From contig PDTB01000018.1 of NCBI GenBank assembly GCA_002748665.1, positions 62,001-126,000 of the forward strand: 64,000 nucleotides of DNA. Reading direction: 5' to 3'. Each line of letters opens with the position of its first letter. The stretch's first letter is position 1. This document shows positions 26,345 to 35,284 of this stretch, one piece after another. Origin of the DNA: Dethiosulfovibrio peptidovorans. GTDB taxonomy: Bacteria > Synergistota > Synergistia > Synergistales > Dethiosulfovibrionaceae. The notes beneath the pieces are model-generated. The model had not been told where the DNA came from, ran no database searches, and saw nothing but the letters and a program-made list of their open reading frames with translations. Made by a program: the position numbers and the translations under genes.

Positions 26345-27025
26345 TCAGCCACCGGTCCTTTCAATCCATTTCCGAAGGGATGTCCACATAGCTGCTCCGT
26401 CCTCTCCGCCCAGGATCGCCTCGGTGTATCTTTCCGGGTGAGGCATCATGCCCAACACGTTGCCTTCCTCGTTAATCACGCCGGCGATATCGTTCAGGGC
26501 GCCGTTTGGGTTTTCTCCGTCGTATCGAAAGACCACCTGGCCGTTGCTCTCCAGGGTCTTCAAGTCATCTTTCGGGAGGTGATACCGCCCCTCGTAGTGG
26601 GCGATGGGGATGGTTACCTTTTGTTCCACGGAGTAGTCCCCGGTGAAGGCTGTGTCGTTCCGTTCGACTCGGAGGACCACGGGGCGGCAGATGAATGTCA
26701 GGTCTCGGTTTACCAGCAGCGCTCCCGGTAACAGTCCTGCCTCGGTGAGGATCTGAAAACCGTTGCATATTCCCAGGACGAGTCCGCCTCTCTCAGCATG
26801 TCGTCGGACATCGGCCATGATCGGGGCCGTTTTCGCTATCGCACCACACCTGAGGTAGTCACCATAGGAAAATCCCCCAGGGAGGATCACCAGGTTCGTA
26901 CCCTCGGGAAGTCTGTCTCGGTGCCACATGGTCATATGCGGAGATATTCCGACCGTTTCCTTAATTGCCCTGTACACGTCCCGGTCGCAGTTGCTGCCGG
27001 GAAAGACAACCACCGTCGGGTTCAT
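26345..27025 (-). CDS. purQ: Phosphoribosylformylglycinamidine synthase, glutaminase subunit
   Basis: Class I glutamine amidotransferase, 226 residues, supplying ammonia to PurL. Begins NPTVVVFPGSNCDRDV, nucleophile elbow GICNGFQILTEAGLLPGAL, and catalytic His/Glu in MMPHPERYTE near the end; HYEGRYH is typical of PurQ. The ATG at 27025 overlaps the purS stop (ATGA). Confidence 0.97.
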   Translation of the reverse strand: MNPTVVVFPGSNCDRDVYRAIKETVGISPHMTMWHRDRLPEGTNLVILPGGFSYGDYLRCGAIAKTAPIMADVRRHAERGGLVLGICNGFQILTEAGLLPGALLVNRDLTFICRPVVLRVERNDTAFTGDYSVEQKVTIPIAHYEGRYHLPKDDLKTLESNGQVVFRYDGENPNGALNDIAGVINEEGNVLGMMPHPERYTEAILGGEDGAAMWTSLRKWIERTGG

Positions 27026-27273
27026 CCCAGAGACTCCATGCGGATCGTGTATTCCTCGATGATGGGGTTCACCAACAGATCCTGACACATACGATGTACT
27101 TGTTGCTCAGCAGATGTTATGTCACGGTCCTCCAGGTCGATGACCATGCAACGTCCCACCCTGACCGATGGTTCTTGGTAGCCCAGACGCTTCAGGGATG
27201 CGGCGACTGCTTTTCCTCGGGTGTCCAGCACATCATCCTTGAGCCGGATGAGTACGGTCGCTCGAAAGCTCAT
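27022..27273 (-). CDS. purS: Phosphoribosylformylglycinamidine synthase, PurS subunit
   Basis: An 83-residue bridging subunit of the PurSQL complex. FRATVLIRLKDDVLDTRGKAV followed by LKRLGY, VRVGRCMVIDL and LLVNPIIEEYTI is the standard PurS pattern. ATG 27273 lies two bases after the purC stop, with GGGGAG just before it inside purC. Confidence 0.95.
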   Translation of the reverse strand: MSFRATVLIRLKDDVLDTRGKAVAASLKRLGYQEPSVRVGRCMVIDLEDRDITSAEQQVHRMCQDLLVNPIIEEYTIRMESLG

Positions 27274-27275
27274 AA

Positions 27276-27992
27276 TTATCTCCCCCTCTTGGACAGACGA
27301 CGCCATATCTCACGATAGGCTCCCAGGACGTCGCCCAGGTCCTCTCGGAATCTGTCCTTGTCCAAACTGTTCTGTGTGCCCTTTTCCCAGAAACGGCATG
27401 TGTCTGGTGAAATTTCGTCGGCGAGAATAAGTCGTCCGTCCCGATCTTTCCCAAATTCCAGCTTAAAGTCCACCAAATCGATGTCAAGTGACGAAAATAG
27501 TTCTATCAGAAGCTCGTTGACCTGAAGAGCCAGTCTCTTGATCTTTTTCAAGTCAGCCTCATCGGCCCATCCGAAAAGCAGGGCGTGATCCTCCAGAACC
27601 AAGGGGTCGTCCAGATCATCGTTCTTGTAATACAGTTCGACCAGGGGGCGAGGAAGGGGAGTGCCTTGCGGTACACCAAGCCTTCGACAGATGGATCCAG
27701 CAGTCACGTTCCGAACCACCACCTCCAACGGCACGATGGTCACGGGACGCACTGTCTGGGACAGATCATCGATTCGTTTGATGAAGTGACTTTCAACACC
27801 TCGATCCTTCAGGTATGTGAATATCCACGCGCTGATGTTATTGTTGAGTTCTCCTTTACCGGCCATCTCGGCCTTCTTTTTGGCGTTGAATGCGGTCAGA
27901 GAGTCCTTGTACGTCAGGTACAGAAGCCCCGGATCGTCGGTCTCATACAGTTTTTTCGCCTTGCCCTCGTATAACATGCGGCCCGTCTCCAT
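27276..27992 (-). CDS. purC: Phosphoribosylaminoimidazole-succinocarboxamide synthase
   Basis: SAICAR synthetase, 238 residues, ligating aspartate to CAIR. Starts GRMLYEGKAKKLYETDD and carries FNAKKKAEMAGKGELNNNIS, VVVRNVTAGSICRR, DFKLEFGKD and LADEISPDTCRFW, all conserved. ATG 27992 is about eight bases after GGGGAGG; a GTG at 28001 is less well placed. First gene of the purC-S-Q-L-F-M-N-H-D-E operon, with a consensus promoter upstream. Confidence 0.97.
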   Translation of the reverse strand: METGRMLYEGKAKKLYETDDPGLLYLTYKDSLTAFNAKKKAEMAGKGELNNNISAWIFTYLKDRGVESHFIKRIDDLSQTVRPVTIVPLEVVVRNVTAGSICRRLGVPQGTPLPRPLVELYYKNDDLDDPLVLEDHALLFGWADEADLKKIKRLALQVNELLIELFSSLDIDLVDFKLEFGKDRDGRLILADEISPDTCRFWEKGTQNSLDKDRFREDLGDVLGAYREIWRRLSKRGR

Positions 27993-28021
27993 GGAGACCA
28001 CCTCCCCATCAATTTACTGAC

Positions 28022-28050
28022 ATTATTCACTTGTTCGATGTAAATGTCAA
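28022..28050 (-). promoter_or_regulatory. Promoter of the purine operon
   Basis: Read on the minus strand: TTGACA, exactly 17-base spacer, AATAAT, about 30 bases before the purC start. A perfect -35 box suggests strong expression that would need a repressor. The spacer contains CGAACA, a partial match to a PurR box, but no second arm is seen. Confidence 0.75.
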
Positions 28051-28192
28051 GGTTTTATCGATCGAGTATCATTTCGATCCTACCGGATAGCTTGTCCTGC
28101 GATGCGATTTTTGCGTCAGTCTGCTATCATTGATCCGTTTCCCATGATTTTTTGGGATAGAAGAGGCTATGTTCGTGAGGTGTGTGCTGTTT

Positions 28193-30001
28193 ATGGATCC
28201 CAAAAGGATACGAAATTTTTCCATCATCGCTCATATCGACCACGGAAAATCCACCATCGCTGATCGGATGTTGGAGATGACCGGGACCATCGATAAGAGA
28301 AATATGAAAGAGCAGGTGCTCGATAATCTGGAGCTGGAACGGGAGCGAGGGATCACGATCAAGTCGGTTCCCGTTCGTATGGACTACGTGGCCTCCGATG
28401 GTGAGTCCTATGTTTTGAACCTGATCGATACCCCGGGACACGTGGACTTCAGTTATGAGGTCTCCCGGTCTTTAGCGGCCTGTGAGGGGGCCTTGCTGGT
28501 TGTGGACGCAGCTCAGGGTGTGGAGGCTCAGACCCTGGCCAACGCTTACAAAGCCATCGATCAGGATCTTGAGATCGTTCCGGTGATCAACAAGATCGAT
28601 CTTCCCTCAGCTCGGCCGGACGAGATCCGTCAAGAAATTGAGGACGTGGTGGGACTGGACGCTTCCGAGGTGGTCTTAGCCAGTGCTAAGAACGGTGTAG
28701 GGATCAACGAGGCCCTGGATCGGGTGGTACGGGATGTGCCGCCCCCCCAGGGGGAAACGGACGCTCCTCTGCGGGCCTTGATCTTCGACTCGGTGTACGA
28801 TAACTATCGTGGCGTTATCTGCTATATCCGGGTGGTGGATGGTCGAATCAGCTCTGGTGACGATGTGGTCTTCATGGCCACGGGCCGTCGCTACACAGTT
28901 GAGGAGGTGGGGGTGTTTAAGCCGGGGTTCACTCCGGCGGACTCCCTGTCCGTGGGGGAGGTCGGCTACCTCACGGCCAGTATCAAATCCTTGGAAGAAG
29001 CCCGGGTTGGCGACACGGTGACCCTTGGCGGTCGCCCTGCCGAAGCGCCTCTGCCCGGGTATCAGTCGGTGAAGCCCGTCGTGTACTGCGGGTTCTATCC
29101 GGTGGATCGGGATGAGTATCCTCAGCTTCGGGAAGCGCTGGAAAAACTCAAGCTGAACGACGCATCCATCGATTTTGAGCCAGAGACATCCACAGCTTTG
29201 GGTTTTGGTTTCCGATGCGGTTTCCTGGGGCTTCTCCACATGGACATCACCAGGGAACGACTTCAGAGGGAATTCGATGTCCAGCTGGTGGCCACGGCTC
29301 CCAACGTGGTGTATCGAGTGCTGAGTCGGAGGGACGAGGAGATCGAGGCTCACAGACCGTCGGACTTCCCCGATATGGGGGCCGTTGCGTCCGTGTCGGA
29401 GCCCGTGATACGTCTCACTGTCTATGTTCCGTCCGAGTACGTGGGTAAGGTCATGCAGCTGTGTCAGGAGAAGCGGGGGACCTTTATCTCGATTGATTAT
29501 CTCACCCCCGATCGGGCTCGGGCTGTCTACGACGTGCCTCTGGCCGAGTTTATAGTGGACTTCTACGACCAGCTTCAGTCTCAGACCAGAGGGTATGCCT
29601 CCCTGGATTACGATCATGTCGGATTTAGGGAATCCGACCTGGTCAAGGTCGATGTGCTGATCAATCACGAACCGGTGGATGCCTTCTCGTTTATATGTCA
29701 CCAGGATGACGCCTACCATAGGGGACAGCAGGCGGTGAAAAAACTTAAGGAGCTCATCCCTCGTCAATTGTTTGAGGTGCCGCTCCAGGCGTCGGTTGGC
29801 AAGAAGGTGATCGTGAGATCGAACGTGAAAGCCTTACGGAAGGACGTGCTGGCCAAGTGTTACGGTGGTGATATCACCAGAAAGCGAAAGCTTCTGGAAA
29901 AACAGAAGAAAGGTAAAGAAAAAATGAAGCTCATCGGGAAAGTCTCCATCCCTCCAGATGCCTTCATGTCTTTCCTCAATGTGGACGGTGACCGAAGCTG
30001 A
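28193..30001 (+). CDS. lepA: Elongation factor 4 (LepA), ribosome-associated GTPase
   Basis: Translation GTPase of 602 residues that acts on 70S ribosomes and 30S assembly. G1 AHIDHGKST at 13-21, switch [10 protein letters not shown]3 DTPGHVDF, G4 NKID, followed by domains II, III and V and the LepA-specific C-terminal domain ([28 protein letters not shown]). I prefer ATG 28193 because homologues begin a few residues before [15 protein letters not shown] 28169 is an alternative. Its end overlaps hemW by 23 bases, so the two are co-transcribed, as in many bacteria. Confidence 0.96.
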   Translation: MDPKRIRNFSIIAHIDHGKSTIADRMLEMTGTIDKRNMKEQVLDNLELERERGITIKSVPVRMDYVASDGESYVLNLIDTPGHVDFSYEVSRSLAACEGALLVVDAAQGVEAQTLANAYKAIDQDLEIVPVINKIDLPSARPDEIRQEIEDVVGLDASEVVLASAKNGVGINEALDRVVRDVPPPQGETDAPLRALIFDSVYDNYRGVICYIRVVDGRISSGDDVVFMATGRRYTVEEVGVFKPGFTPADSLSVGEVGYLTASIKSLEEARVGDTVTLGGRPAEAPLPGYQSVKPVVYCGFYPVDRDEYPQLREALEKLKLNDASIDFEPETSTALGFGFRCGFLGLLHMDITRERLQREFDVQLVATAPNVVYRVLSRRDEEIEAHRPSDFPDMGAVASVSEPVIRLTVYVPSEYVGKVMQLCQEKRGTFISIDYLTPDRARAVYDVPLAEFIVDFYDQLQSQTRGYASLDYDHVGFRESDLVKVDVLINHEPVDAFSFICHQDDAYHRGQQAVKKLKELIPRQLFEVPLQASVGKKVIVRSNVKALRKDVLAKCYGGDITRKRKLLEKQKKGKEKMKLIGKVSIPPDAFMSFLNVDGDRS

Positions 30002-31133
30002 GAGAGAGGGGCTGAAAAGGCCCCTCTCTCTTTATATCCATGTGCCGTTTTGTCGATCTAAATGTCCGTATTGTGCTTTCCCCAGCGACCTTTGTCGGGA
30101 AGGGGACATGGATGCCTACCTGTCAGTGTTGGAGAGGGACTTGGCAGCGTGGCGTTTCAGGGCAGGAGGCCCTCTTCGGTTTCGAACGATTTACATAGGA
30201 GGCGGAACTCCCACAGTTCTACCGCCTCGACGATGGGTTGATCTTCTGAAAATCCTTGATCGTTACAGCCACGGCTCTCCAGAAGAATTCACCGTGGAGG
30301 CGAATCCCGAGAGCCTGAGCGCTGAGCATCTTCGACTTTGGCAGGCATGGGGAGTCTCCCGAGTGAGCGTAGGAGTCCAAAGCCTGGACGACGGAATCCT
30401 TCGATGGCTGGGTCGGATCTACAATGGGAATAGAGCGCGGTGGGCTTTGGCCATGACGGTGGATGCTGGATTCGCTGTGAGTGCTGATCTTATGTTCGGT
30501 CTCGCAGGTCAGGATCTTCGACTGTGGCATCAGGACCTCTCGAACGTCCTCTCCTTGGGTGTCTCTCACCTGTCGGTATATCAGCTGACTATCGAGTCTC
30601 AATCCCGTTGGGGGGACTCCCCTCCTGAAGGGATGGCAGATGGGTACGGGCAGTATCGATGGGCTCAGTTGTATCTGTCACGTTGTGGTTTGGATCAATA
30701 TGAGGTCGCCAGCTTTGCTCTGCCTGGGGCGGCGTCTCGTCATAATCTAGCGTACTGGCGGCGGGAGAACGTGATTGGTGTAGGGCCCGGTGCATGGGGG
30801 TATCTTGAGGGGTTTCGATATGCCAACGAGCCTGATCTGGGTCGATATGTCGCTGCCCTTATGGAGGGCCTTTCTACCTTGGCCTATAGCGAACGACTTG
30901 GCGGTCTTGCAGCAGCCTCGGAAGCGGCTATCCTGGCCCTTCGGACCGTCTGGGGAATCGATATACATGACTACGGTCTCAGGTTTGGCTCCGAGGCGTT
31001 GGATCGTTTGGAGGCTGCTCTGAGGGCTATGCCCGAGAATTGCCTGCGTTGGTCAGGGCAGAGGGTGGCCTTTTCGGCTAAAGGGATGAGGGTGGCTAAC
31101 TCTTTGTGGGAGATGTTGCTGTGGGATGAATAG
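29979..31133 (+). CDS. hemW: Radical SAM heme chaperone HemW
   Basis: HemN-like radical SAM protein of 384 residues. The cluster motif is Cys25, Cys29, Cys32 (CRSKCPYC), then GGGTPTVL and VEANPE. HNLAYW around residue 250 is the HNxxYW heme-binding signature of HemW, not found in true coproporphyrinogen dehydrogenase, so heme insertion is the more likely job. ATG 29979 lies within the lepA end; GTG 29988 is also possible. The lepA-hemW order is common. murB follows 20 bases later. Confidence 0.93.
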   Translation: MWTVTEAEREGLKRPLSLYIHVPFCRSKCPYCAFPSDLCREGDMDAYLSVLERDLAAWRFRAGGPLRFRTIYIGGGTPTVLPPRRWVDLLKILDRYSHGSPEEFTVEANPESLSAEHLRLWQAWGVSRVSVGVQSLDDGILRWLGRIYNGNRARWALAMTVDAGFAVSADLMFGLAGQDLRLWHQDLSNVLSLGVSHLSVYQLTIESQSRWGDSPPEGMADGYGQYRWAQLYLSRCGLDQYEVASFALPGAASRHNLAYWRRENVIGVGPGAWGYLEGFRYANEPDLGRYVAALMEGLSTLAYSERLGGLAAASEAAILALRTVWGIDIHDYGLRFGSEALDRLEAALRAMPENCLRWSGQRVAFSAKGMRVANSLWEMLLWDE

Positions 31134-31153
31134 GGACGGGGAGGATCGATGAC

Positions 31154-32098
31154 ATGAAGAAGGTCGTGGAGCGCCTCAGGGGGATGGGGGTGCCCGTCGC
31201 CCTGAATGAACCTCTGAAAAAACACTGTACGTGGAAAATCGGTGGCCCCGCCGACATGTACCTCCGACCGACCTCGGTCCAAGAAGTGGCCCGAGCGACG
31301 GCTTTTCTGGATGAAGCTCAAGTACCCTGGATGGTGGTTGGACAGGGGTCTAACCTCCTGTTCGATGACCTGGGGTTTCGAGGGGCAGTGCTGGAGATGC
31401 GGTCCGGTCTGTCGGGGATCGAATTTGACGGGGATAGGGTGACCGTCGGAGCAGGGACATGGATGCCCTGTCTCGCCCGAGCCACCGCATGTGCTGGATT
31501 GTCGGGGTTGGAGCATGCTGTGGGCATTCCCGGAGCTGTCGGAGGGGTGGTGGTGATGAACGGCGGCAGCCTTCGTCACTCGTTGGGCGACGTCGTTGAG
31601 TGGGTTCGCTTTGTTCGAGGTGGGGATGTTTTTCAGATACCCCGTGATGAATGCGGGTTTGGGTATCGTCGCTCTGTCTTTCAGAATGGTCGGGATATCG
31701 TGGTTGCGGCAGGGCTCCGGTTGACCTGTCGAGATCGTCGTGAGGTTCGCCGGGAGATGCTGGATGATCTTCGAGTACGTCGAGGAAAGTTCCCCTTGAA
31801 ATATCCCAACTGTGGCTCGGTCTTCAGCAACGATCCAGTCATCCATAGCAAGTGGGGGCCGCCGGGAAAGGTCGTCGAGAGCTGTGGCCTGAAGGGGCTT
31901 CGATTGGGGAATGCCATGGTGAGCCACAAGCACGCTAATTTCATCCTCAACCTGGGAGGAGCGACCTCCTCTGACGTAATCGGATTAGTTCAAGCGATTC
32001 GAAGGGTTGTGGCCCAGGTTACAGGGGATTTTATTCCTTGTGAGGTCCGCTACGTTCGGCCTGAGGGCTATGTGCTTCCTCTAGACCGGATTTTCTGA
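31154..32098 (+). CDS. murB: UDP-N-acetylenolpyruvoylglucosamine reductase
   Basis: FAD- and NADPH-dependent reductase that completes UDP-MurNAc for peptidoglycan, 314 residues. The FAD-binding VVGQGSNLLF, GIPGAVGGVVVMNGG and GYRRSVFQ (catalytic Arg) are present; GSVFSND carries the proton-donating Ser and PCEVRYV the final Glu. Normal length for the Bacillus-type (IIb) enzyme. GGGGAGG precedes the ATG. It shows the cell has peptidoglycan. It may be on the lepA-hemW transcript. Confidence 0.96.
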   Translation: MKKVVERLRGMGVPVALNEPLKKHCTWKIGGPADMYLRPTSVQEVARATAFLDEAQVPWMVVGQGSNLLFDDLGFRGAVLEMRSGLSGIEFDGDRVTVGAGTWMPCLARATACAGLSGLEHAVGIPGAVGGVVVMNGGSLRHSLGDVVEWVRFVRGGDVFQIPRDECGFGYRRSVFQNGRDIVVAAGLRLTCRDRREVRREMLDDLRVRRGKFPLKYPNCGSVFSNDPVIHSKWGPPGKVVESCGLKGLRLGNAMVSHKHANFILNLGGATSSDVIGLVQAIRRVVAQVTGDFIPCEVRYVRPEGYVLPLDRIF

Positions 32099-32237
32099 TG
32101 GGGCCATCCCGTTCCTTGCTTTTTTTTGCGTAATACTACCAGTTTTGCTGCTCATAGTGGTATAGTTTATTTGGTGGTGTCTGGAAGTGACCGTACGCTG
32201 GGATCCCAGGCAACCCTATTTTTTCTGGGGGTGTGTG

Positions 32238-33056
32238 ATGACGGAAGACCGGATCAAACTGTACGGTTTCAATAATCTTACCAAAAGCCTGTGTTTCAAC
32301 CTCTACGATATCTGCTATGCTCAAAGCATGGTAGAACGTCGGGAGTACATCAAATACATCGATGATGAGTACTCGGCCGATCGGGTCACTGCCATCCTCA
32401 GCGATGTGGCGGAAATTATAGGAGCTACTATCCTCAATGTGGCGAAGCAGGACTATGAACCACAGGGGGCGAGCGTTACCATGCTGATCGCTGAGGAGCC
32501 AGTTCCTCCAGAGCTTCGAGGAAGTGAGTCGGAGCGGGAACAACCGATGCCTGGCCCTCTGCCGGGCACGGTTCTGGGTCACCTGGATAAAAGCCATATC
32601 ACAGTGCATACCTATCCAGAGCAACATCCCGACAACGGCATCAGCACCTTTCGAGCTGACATCGACGTGTCCACCTGTGGGCGTATATCCCCTCTTCGGG
32701 CACTCAACTACCTGATCCATCGCTTCAACCCAGATATTGCCTGCATCGATTACCGGGTGCGGGGGTTCACCCGGGATGTGGATGGGAACAAATACTTTAT
32801 CGACCACGACATCAACTCCATACAGGACTTCATAGCGAGAGACACCAGGGATCGATATACTATGTACGACGTGAACGTATATCAGGAAAATCTCTTCTGC
32901 ACGAGGATGACCCTACGGGACTTTGATCTCGACGATTATCTGTTTCACGTGAACGCCGAGGATATCCGACCGTCAAAACGCAGGATAATCACCGATAAGA
33001 TCAAGACCGAGATGTCGGAGATATTTTCCGGTCGCAACCTGAAGGTCTTTCGGTGA
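32238..33056 (+). CDS. speD: S-adenosylmethionine decarboxylase proenzyme, class 1 (E. coli type)
   Basis: Pyruvoyl-dependent decarboxylase providing decarboxylated AdoMet for spermidine, 272 residues. It follows E. coli SpeD closely: [31 protein letters not shown], then the self-cleavage site between Lys118 and Ser119 (LDKSHI), where Ser119 becomes the pyruvoyl group. [11 protein letters not shown] and RVRGFTRD follow. Bacillus-type SpeD is half this length. ATG 32238 is preceded by GGGGGTG. No spermidine synthase gene is next to it. Monocistronic, with a bidirectional terminator after it. A parS-like 13/16 match lies at 32941-32956 inside the gene. Confidence 0.95.
   Translation: MTEDRIKLYGFNNLTKSLCFNLYDICYAQSMVERREYIKYIDDEYSADRVTAILSDVAEIIGATILNVAKQDYEPQGASVTMLIAEEPVPPELRGSESEREQPMPGPLPGTVLGHLDKSHITVHTYPEQHPDNGISTFRADIDVSTCGRISPLRALNYLIHRFNPDIACIDYRVRGFTRDVDGNKYFIDHDINSIQDFIARDTRDRYTMYDVNVYQENLFCTRMTLRDFDLDDYLFHVNAEDIRPSKRRIITDKIKTEMSEIFSGRNLKVFR
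32941..32956. other. parS-like sequence inside speD
   Basis: TGTTTCACGTGAACGC matches 13 of 16 bases of the general parS palindrome (TGTTTCACGTGAAACA), with all three mismatches at the right end. It falls on Phe-His-Val codons that are conserved in SpeD, so chance is a real alternative. parB is in this window at 60223. Confidence 0.25.
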
Positions 33057-33073
33057 GACTGTGGGCCTGTACG

Positions 33074-33106
33074 AGGAGGCCGGGCCCCTTACGGACCCGG
33101 CCTCCT
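33074..33106. terminator. Bidirectional terminator between speD and yedF
   Basis: Perfect 11-bp stem AGGAGGCCGGG (33074-33084) with its complement at 33096-33106, loop of 11 bases, between two converging genes. T tracts are weak on both sides. Confidence 0.65.
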
Positions 33107-33125
33107 GTCTATTCGCATATAGGGT

Positions 33126-33758
33126 CTAGATGGTGAGAGTCTTGTCTGCTTCTAAAAGGGCTTCGGCGATGTCAAACATGTTGGATATCTCACCAACCTG
33201 TACCTGATCAGACACCCCAAAGTGATTGACGCAGGTCCCGCAGACCAGGATTCGGCATCCTTTGGACTGAAGCTCCTGAAGACTTTCCCAAGCTGAGCTG
33301 TCCTTCAGGGCCAGTCGGACTCCCTCATTCATGAGAGCCAGGGTGTTCGGAATCAGGGGGGACCCGACCTGGTGGATGCTCCCAAGGAATCCCTTGATGA
33401 GGACCTCCCCGAGTTCCCGATCCGTTCCTCCCAGGACATCTCTGGAGATGAGGACGGTGGTTGAGGGCGATTGTCTTGGGGAGAAGGTCGTCTCCTGAGC
33501 CGTCAGGGGGTTGGGTTGGGGAGGCGACTCCTGGATGGTTGTACTTTCAGGGAGGGTCCCCGTGATGATGATGTCCAGATCGTTCTCCGCCTCCAGGGAG
33601 ATGTTGAAGCCCTTGCTTTTAAGGAGTCGGGAGACGTTTTGCCCTGCTACAGGGTTGTCGACGATGACCCGAAGGTTCTCTCGATTCCTCTCAATGGCTT
33701 TTTTGGTTAGAATAACCGGCTCAGGGCAGGGTTTCCCTCTGGTGTCCACGATCTGCAT
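33126..33758 (-). CDS. yedF: Selenium metabolism protein YedF (TusA-like plus DsrE-like)
   Basis: A 210-residue two-domain protein: residues 1-70 are a TusA/SirA-like sulfurtransferase domain with Cys11 in RGKPCPEPV; a Pro/Ser/Thr-rich linker spans about 80-105; the rest is a DsrE-like domain ending in LVCGTCVNHFG and FDIAEALLEADKTLTI. This architecture (TIGR03527 type) occurs with selenium-using genes in many anaerobes; its chemistry is unproven. AAGGAGG precedes ATG 33758. It is divergent from selA, whose start is about 100 bases away, so the gap probably holds both promoters. Confidence 0.92.
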   Translation of the reverse strand: MQIVDTRGKPCPEPVILTKKAIERNRENLRVIVDNPVAGQNVSRLLKSKGFNISLEAENDLDIIITGTLPESTTIQESPPQPNPLTAQETTFSPRQSPSTTVLISRDVLGGTDRELGEVLIKGFLGSIHQVGSPLIPNTLALMNEGVRLALKDSSAWESLQELQSKGCRILVCGTCVNHFGVSDQVQVGEISNMFDIAEALLEADKTLTI

Positions 33759-33862
33759 GCTTGATCGACCTCCTTGATCCTCGGTGGATTCTTGGGGAAT
33801 AGAAAAAGTATACCATCGACGAAGCCTCTTCGGCCTCGTTTTCAACGAAAAATCAGGAACGG

Positions 33863-35284
33863 ATGGTGACCATCTCGATTATGAACGAACGTACACAGGT
33901 CCTCCTTCGGTCTCTTCCAGCTATGGAGATCATGCTCAGCGACCCACGCAATGTATCACATCTGAAAAGCGTGAATCGGGATCTTTTGAAGAATATGTGC
34001 TCCTCGGTTTTGGACGAGTTCCGACGGTCCATTTTGGAGGGAGAGAGGATATCCTTTGACGAGGACGAGCTGTTTGGTGAATTGGATCGTCGAATTCTCG
34101 CCGTTGCCCGACCGAGCCTTGTCCCTGTGGTGAACGGCACCGGGGTTGTCGTGCATACCAACCTGGGCCGCTCCTGTCTGGCTCCTGAGGCAGCCTCCGT
34201 AGTCGATCTGGTTTCCCGTCGCTACGACACCCTGGAATACGATCTGGAGGCTGGGGAGAGGGGCCATCGAAACTCGCATGTGGAGGGGCTTCTGTGCTGC
34301 CTGACCGGGGCCGAGGCCGCTGTGGTGGTGAACAACAACGCCGGGGCTGTGCTCCTGTGCCTTGCGGCTCTGGGAAGTGGCAAATCGGCGATGGTCTCTC
34401 GGGGAGAGTTGGTTGAGATCGGAGGCTCGTTCAGGATCCCCGATATCATGGCTTTTTCCGGGGTCAGGCTTGTGGAGGTGGGAGCTACCAACAGAACTCA
34501 TCTCAGGGATTACGAGAGGGCGCTGGAGTATGACACTTCCATGGTCATGAAGGTTCACCCCTCCAACTTCAGGATCCTGGGATTTCACTCGGAGGTCTCC
34601 CGTGAGGAGCTGGCTCGCCTGTCGCATGAGAGAGATCTGATATTCATGGAAGACCTTGGAAGCGGCATCCTGGTGGACCTGGAGCCCTTGGGTCTGGCGG
34701 GAGAACCTACGGTGGCGCAGTGCCTGGAGGCCGGGGTGGATCTGGTCACCTTCTCCGGTGATAAGCTTCTGGGTGGCCCTCAGATCGGCGGTATTGTCGG
34801 GAGGAAGGCCCTCGTGGATCGTATTCGAACCCACCCCCTTCTCCGAGCTCTTCGATGTGACAAGATGACCTTGGCCGCTTTCGAGGCGACACTGCGCATC
34901 TATCTTCGGGGCGAATGGCGAAAGATCCCCACGTTGGATATGCTGGCCAGATCTCCCGAGGCAATTCGGGAGCGGTGTGACCGTTTGGCCGCCGCCTTGG
35001 CCTCGGTGGTTGCTTCCGATGGACAGGTCTCGGTGACGGAGGTGCAGGATGCCGTCGGTGGCGGAGCCTTCCCTGCCACGGATATGCTCGGGTACGCCGT
35101 GGCCGTTCGTGTAGGCTCCTGCAGTGCAGGTCGCCTTCAGGAACGGCTGAGGGCGTGTGCTACCCCAGTGATCGCCGGAGCCAGGGACGATACCCTTTTA
35201 ATCCATGGTCGCACCCTTCTGGCTGACGACGATGAGCGGGTGGTTCGAGCCTTTACTTTATTAGTGGAGGAGGGGTGGTCGTGA
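33863..35284 (+). CDS. selA: L-seryl-tRNA(Sec) selenium transferase
   Basis: PLP enzyme that turns Ser-tRNA(Sec) into Sec-tRNA(Sec) with selenophosphate, 473 residues. The PLP lysine is Lys301 in FSGDKLLGGPQ; VVNGTGVVVHTNLGRS, NNNAGAVLL and VGATNRTHL are conserved. The N-terminal 60-residue helical domain needed for tRNA(Sec) binding is complete. ATG 33863 has AGGAA close by; an ATG at 33881 is possible. Overlaps selB. I found no selC tRNA and no selD in the window, so the rest of the pathway must be elsewhere. Confidence 0.96.
   Translation: MVTISIMNERTQVLLRSLPAMEIMLSDPRNVSHLKSVNRDLLKNMCSSVLDEFRRSILEGERISFDEDELFGELDRRILAVARPSLVPVVNGTGVVVHTNLGRSCLAPEAASVVDLVSRRYDTLEYDLEAGERGHRNSHVEGLLCCLTGAEAAVVVNNNAGAVLLCLAALGSGKSAMVSRGELVEIGGSFRIPDIMAFSGVRLVEVGATNRTHLRDYERALEYDTSMVMKVHPSNFRILGFHSEVSREELARLSHERDLIFMEDLGSGILVDLEPLGLAGEPTVAQCLEAGVDLVTFSGDKLLGGPQIGGIVGRKALVDRIRTHPLLRALRCDKMTLAAFEATLRIYLRGEWRKIPTLDMLARSPEAIRERCDRLAAALASVVASDGQVSVTEVQDAVGGGAFPATDMLGYAVAVRVGSCSAGRLQERLRACATPVIAGARDDTLLIHGRTLLADDDERVVRAFTLLVEEGWS

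Noticed and set aside
28022-28050. PurR box in the purine promoter
   Set aside because: CGAACA in the spacer matches only the core; flanking bases differ and no inverted second box is present at the usual distance.
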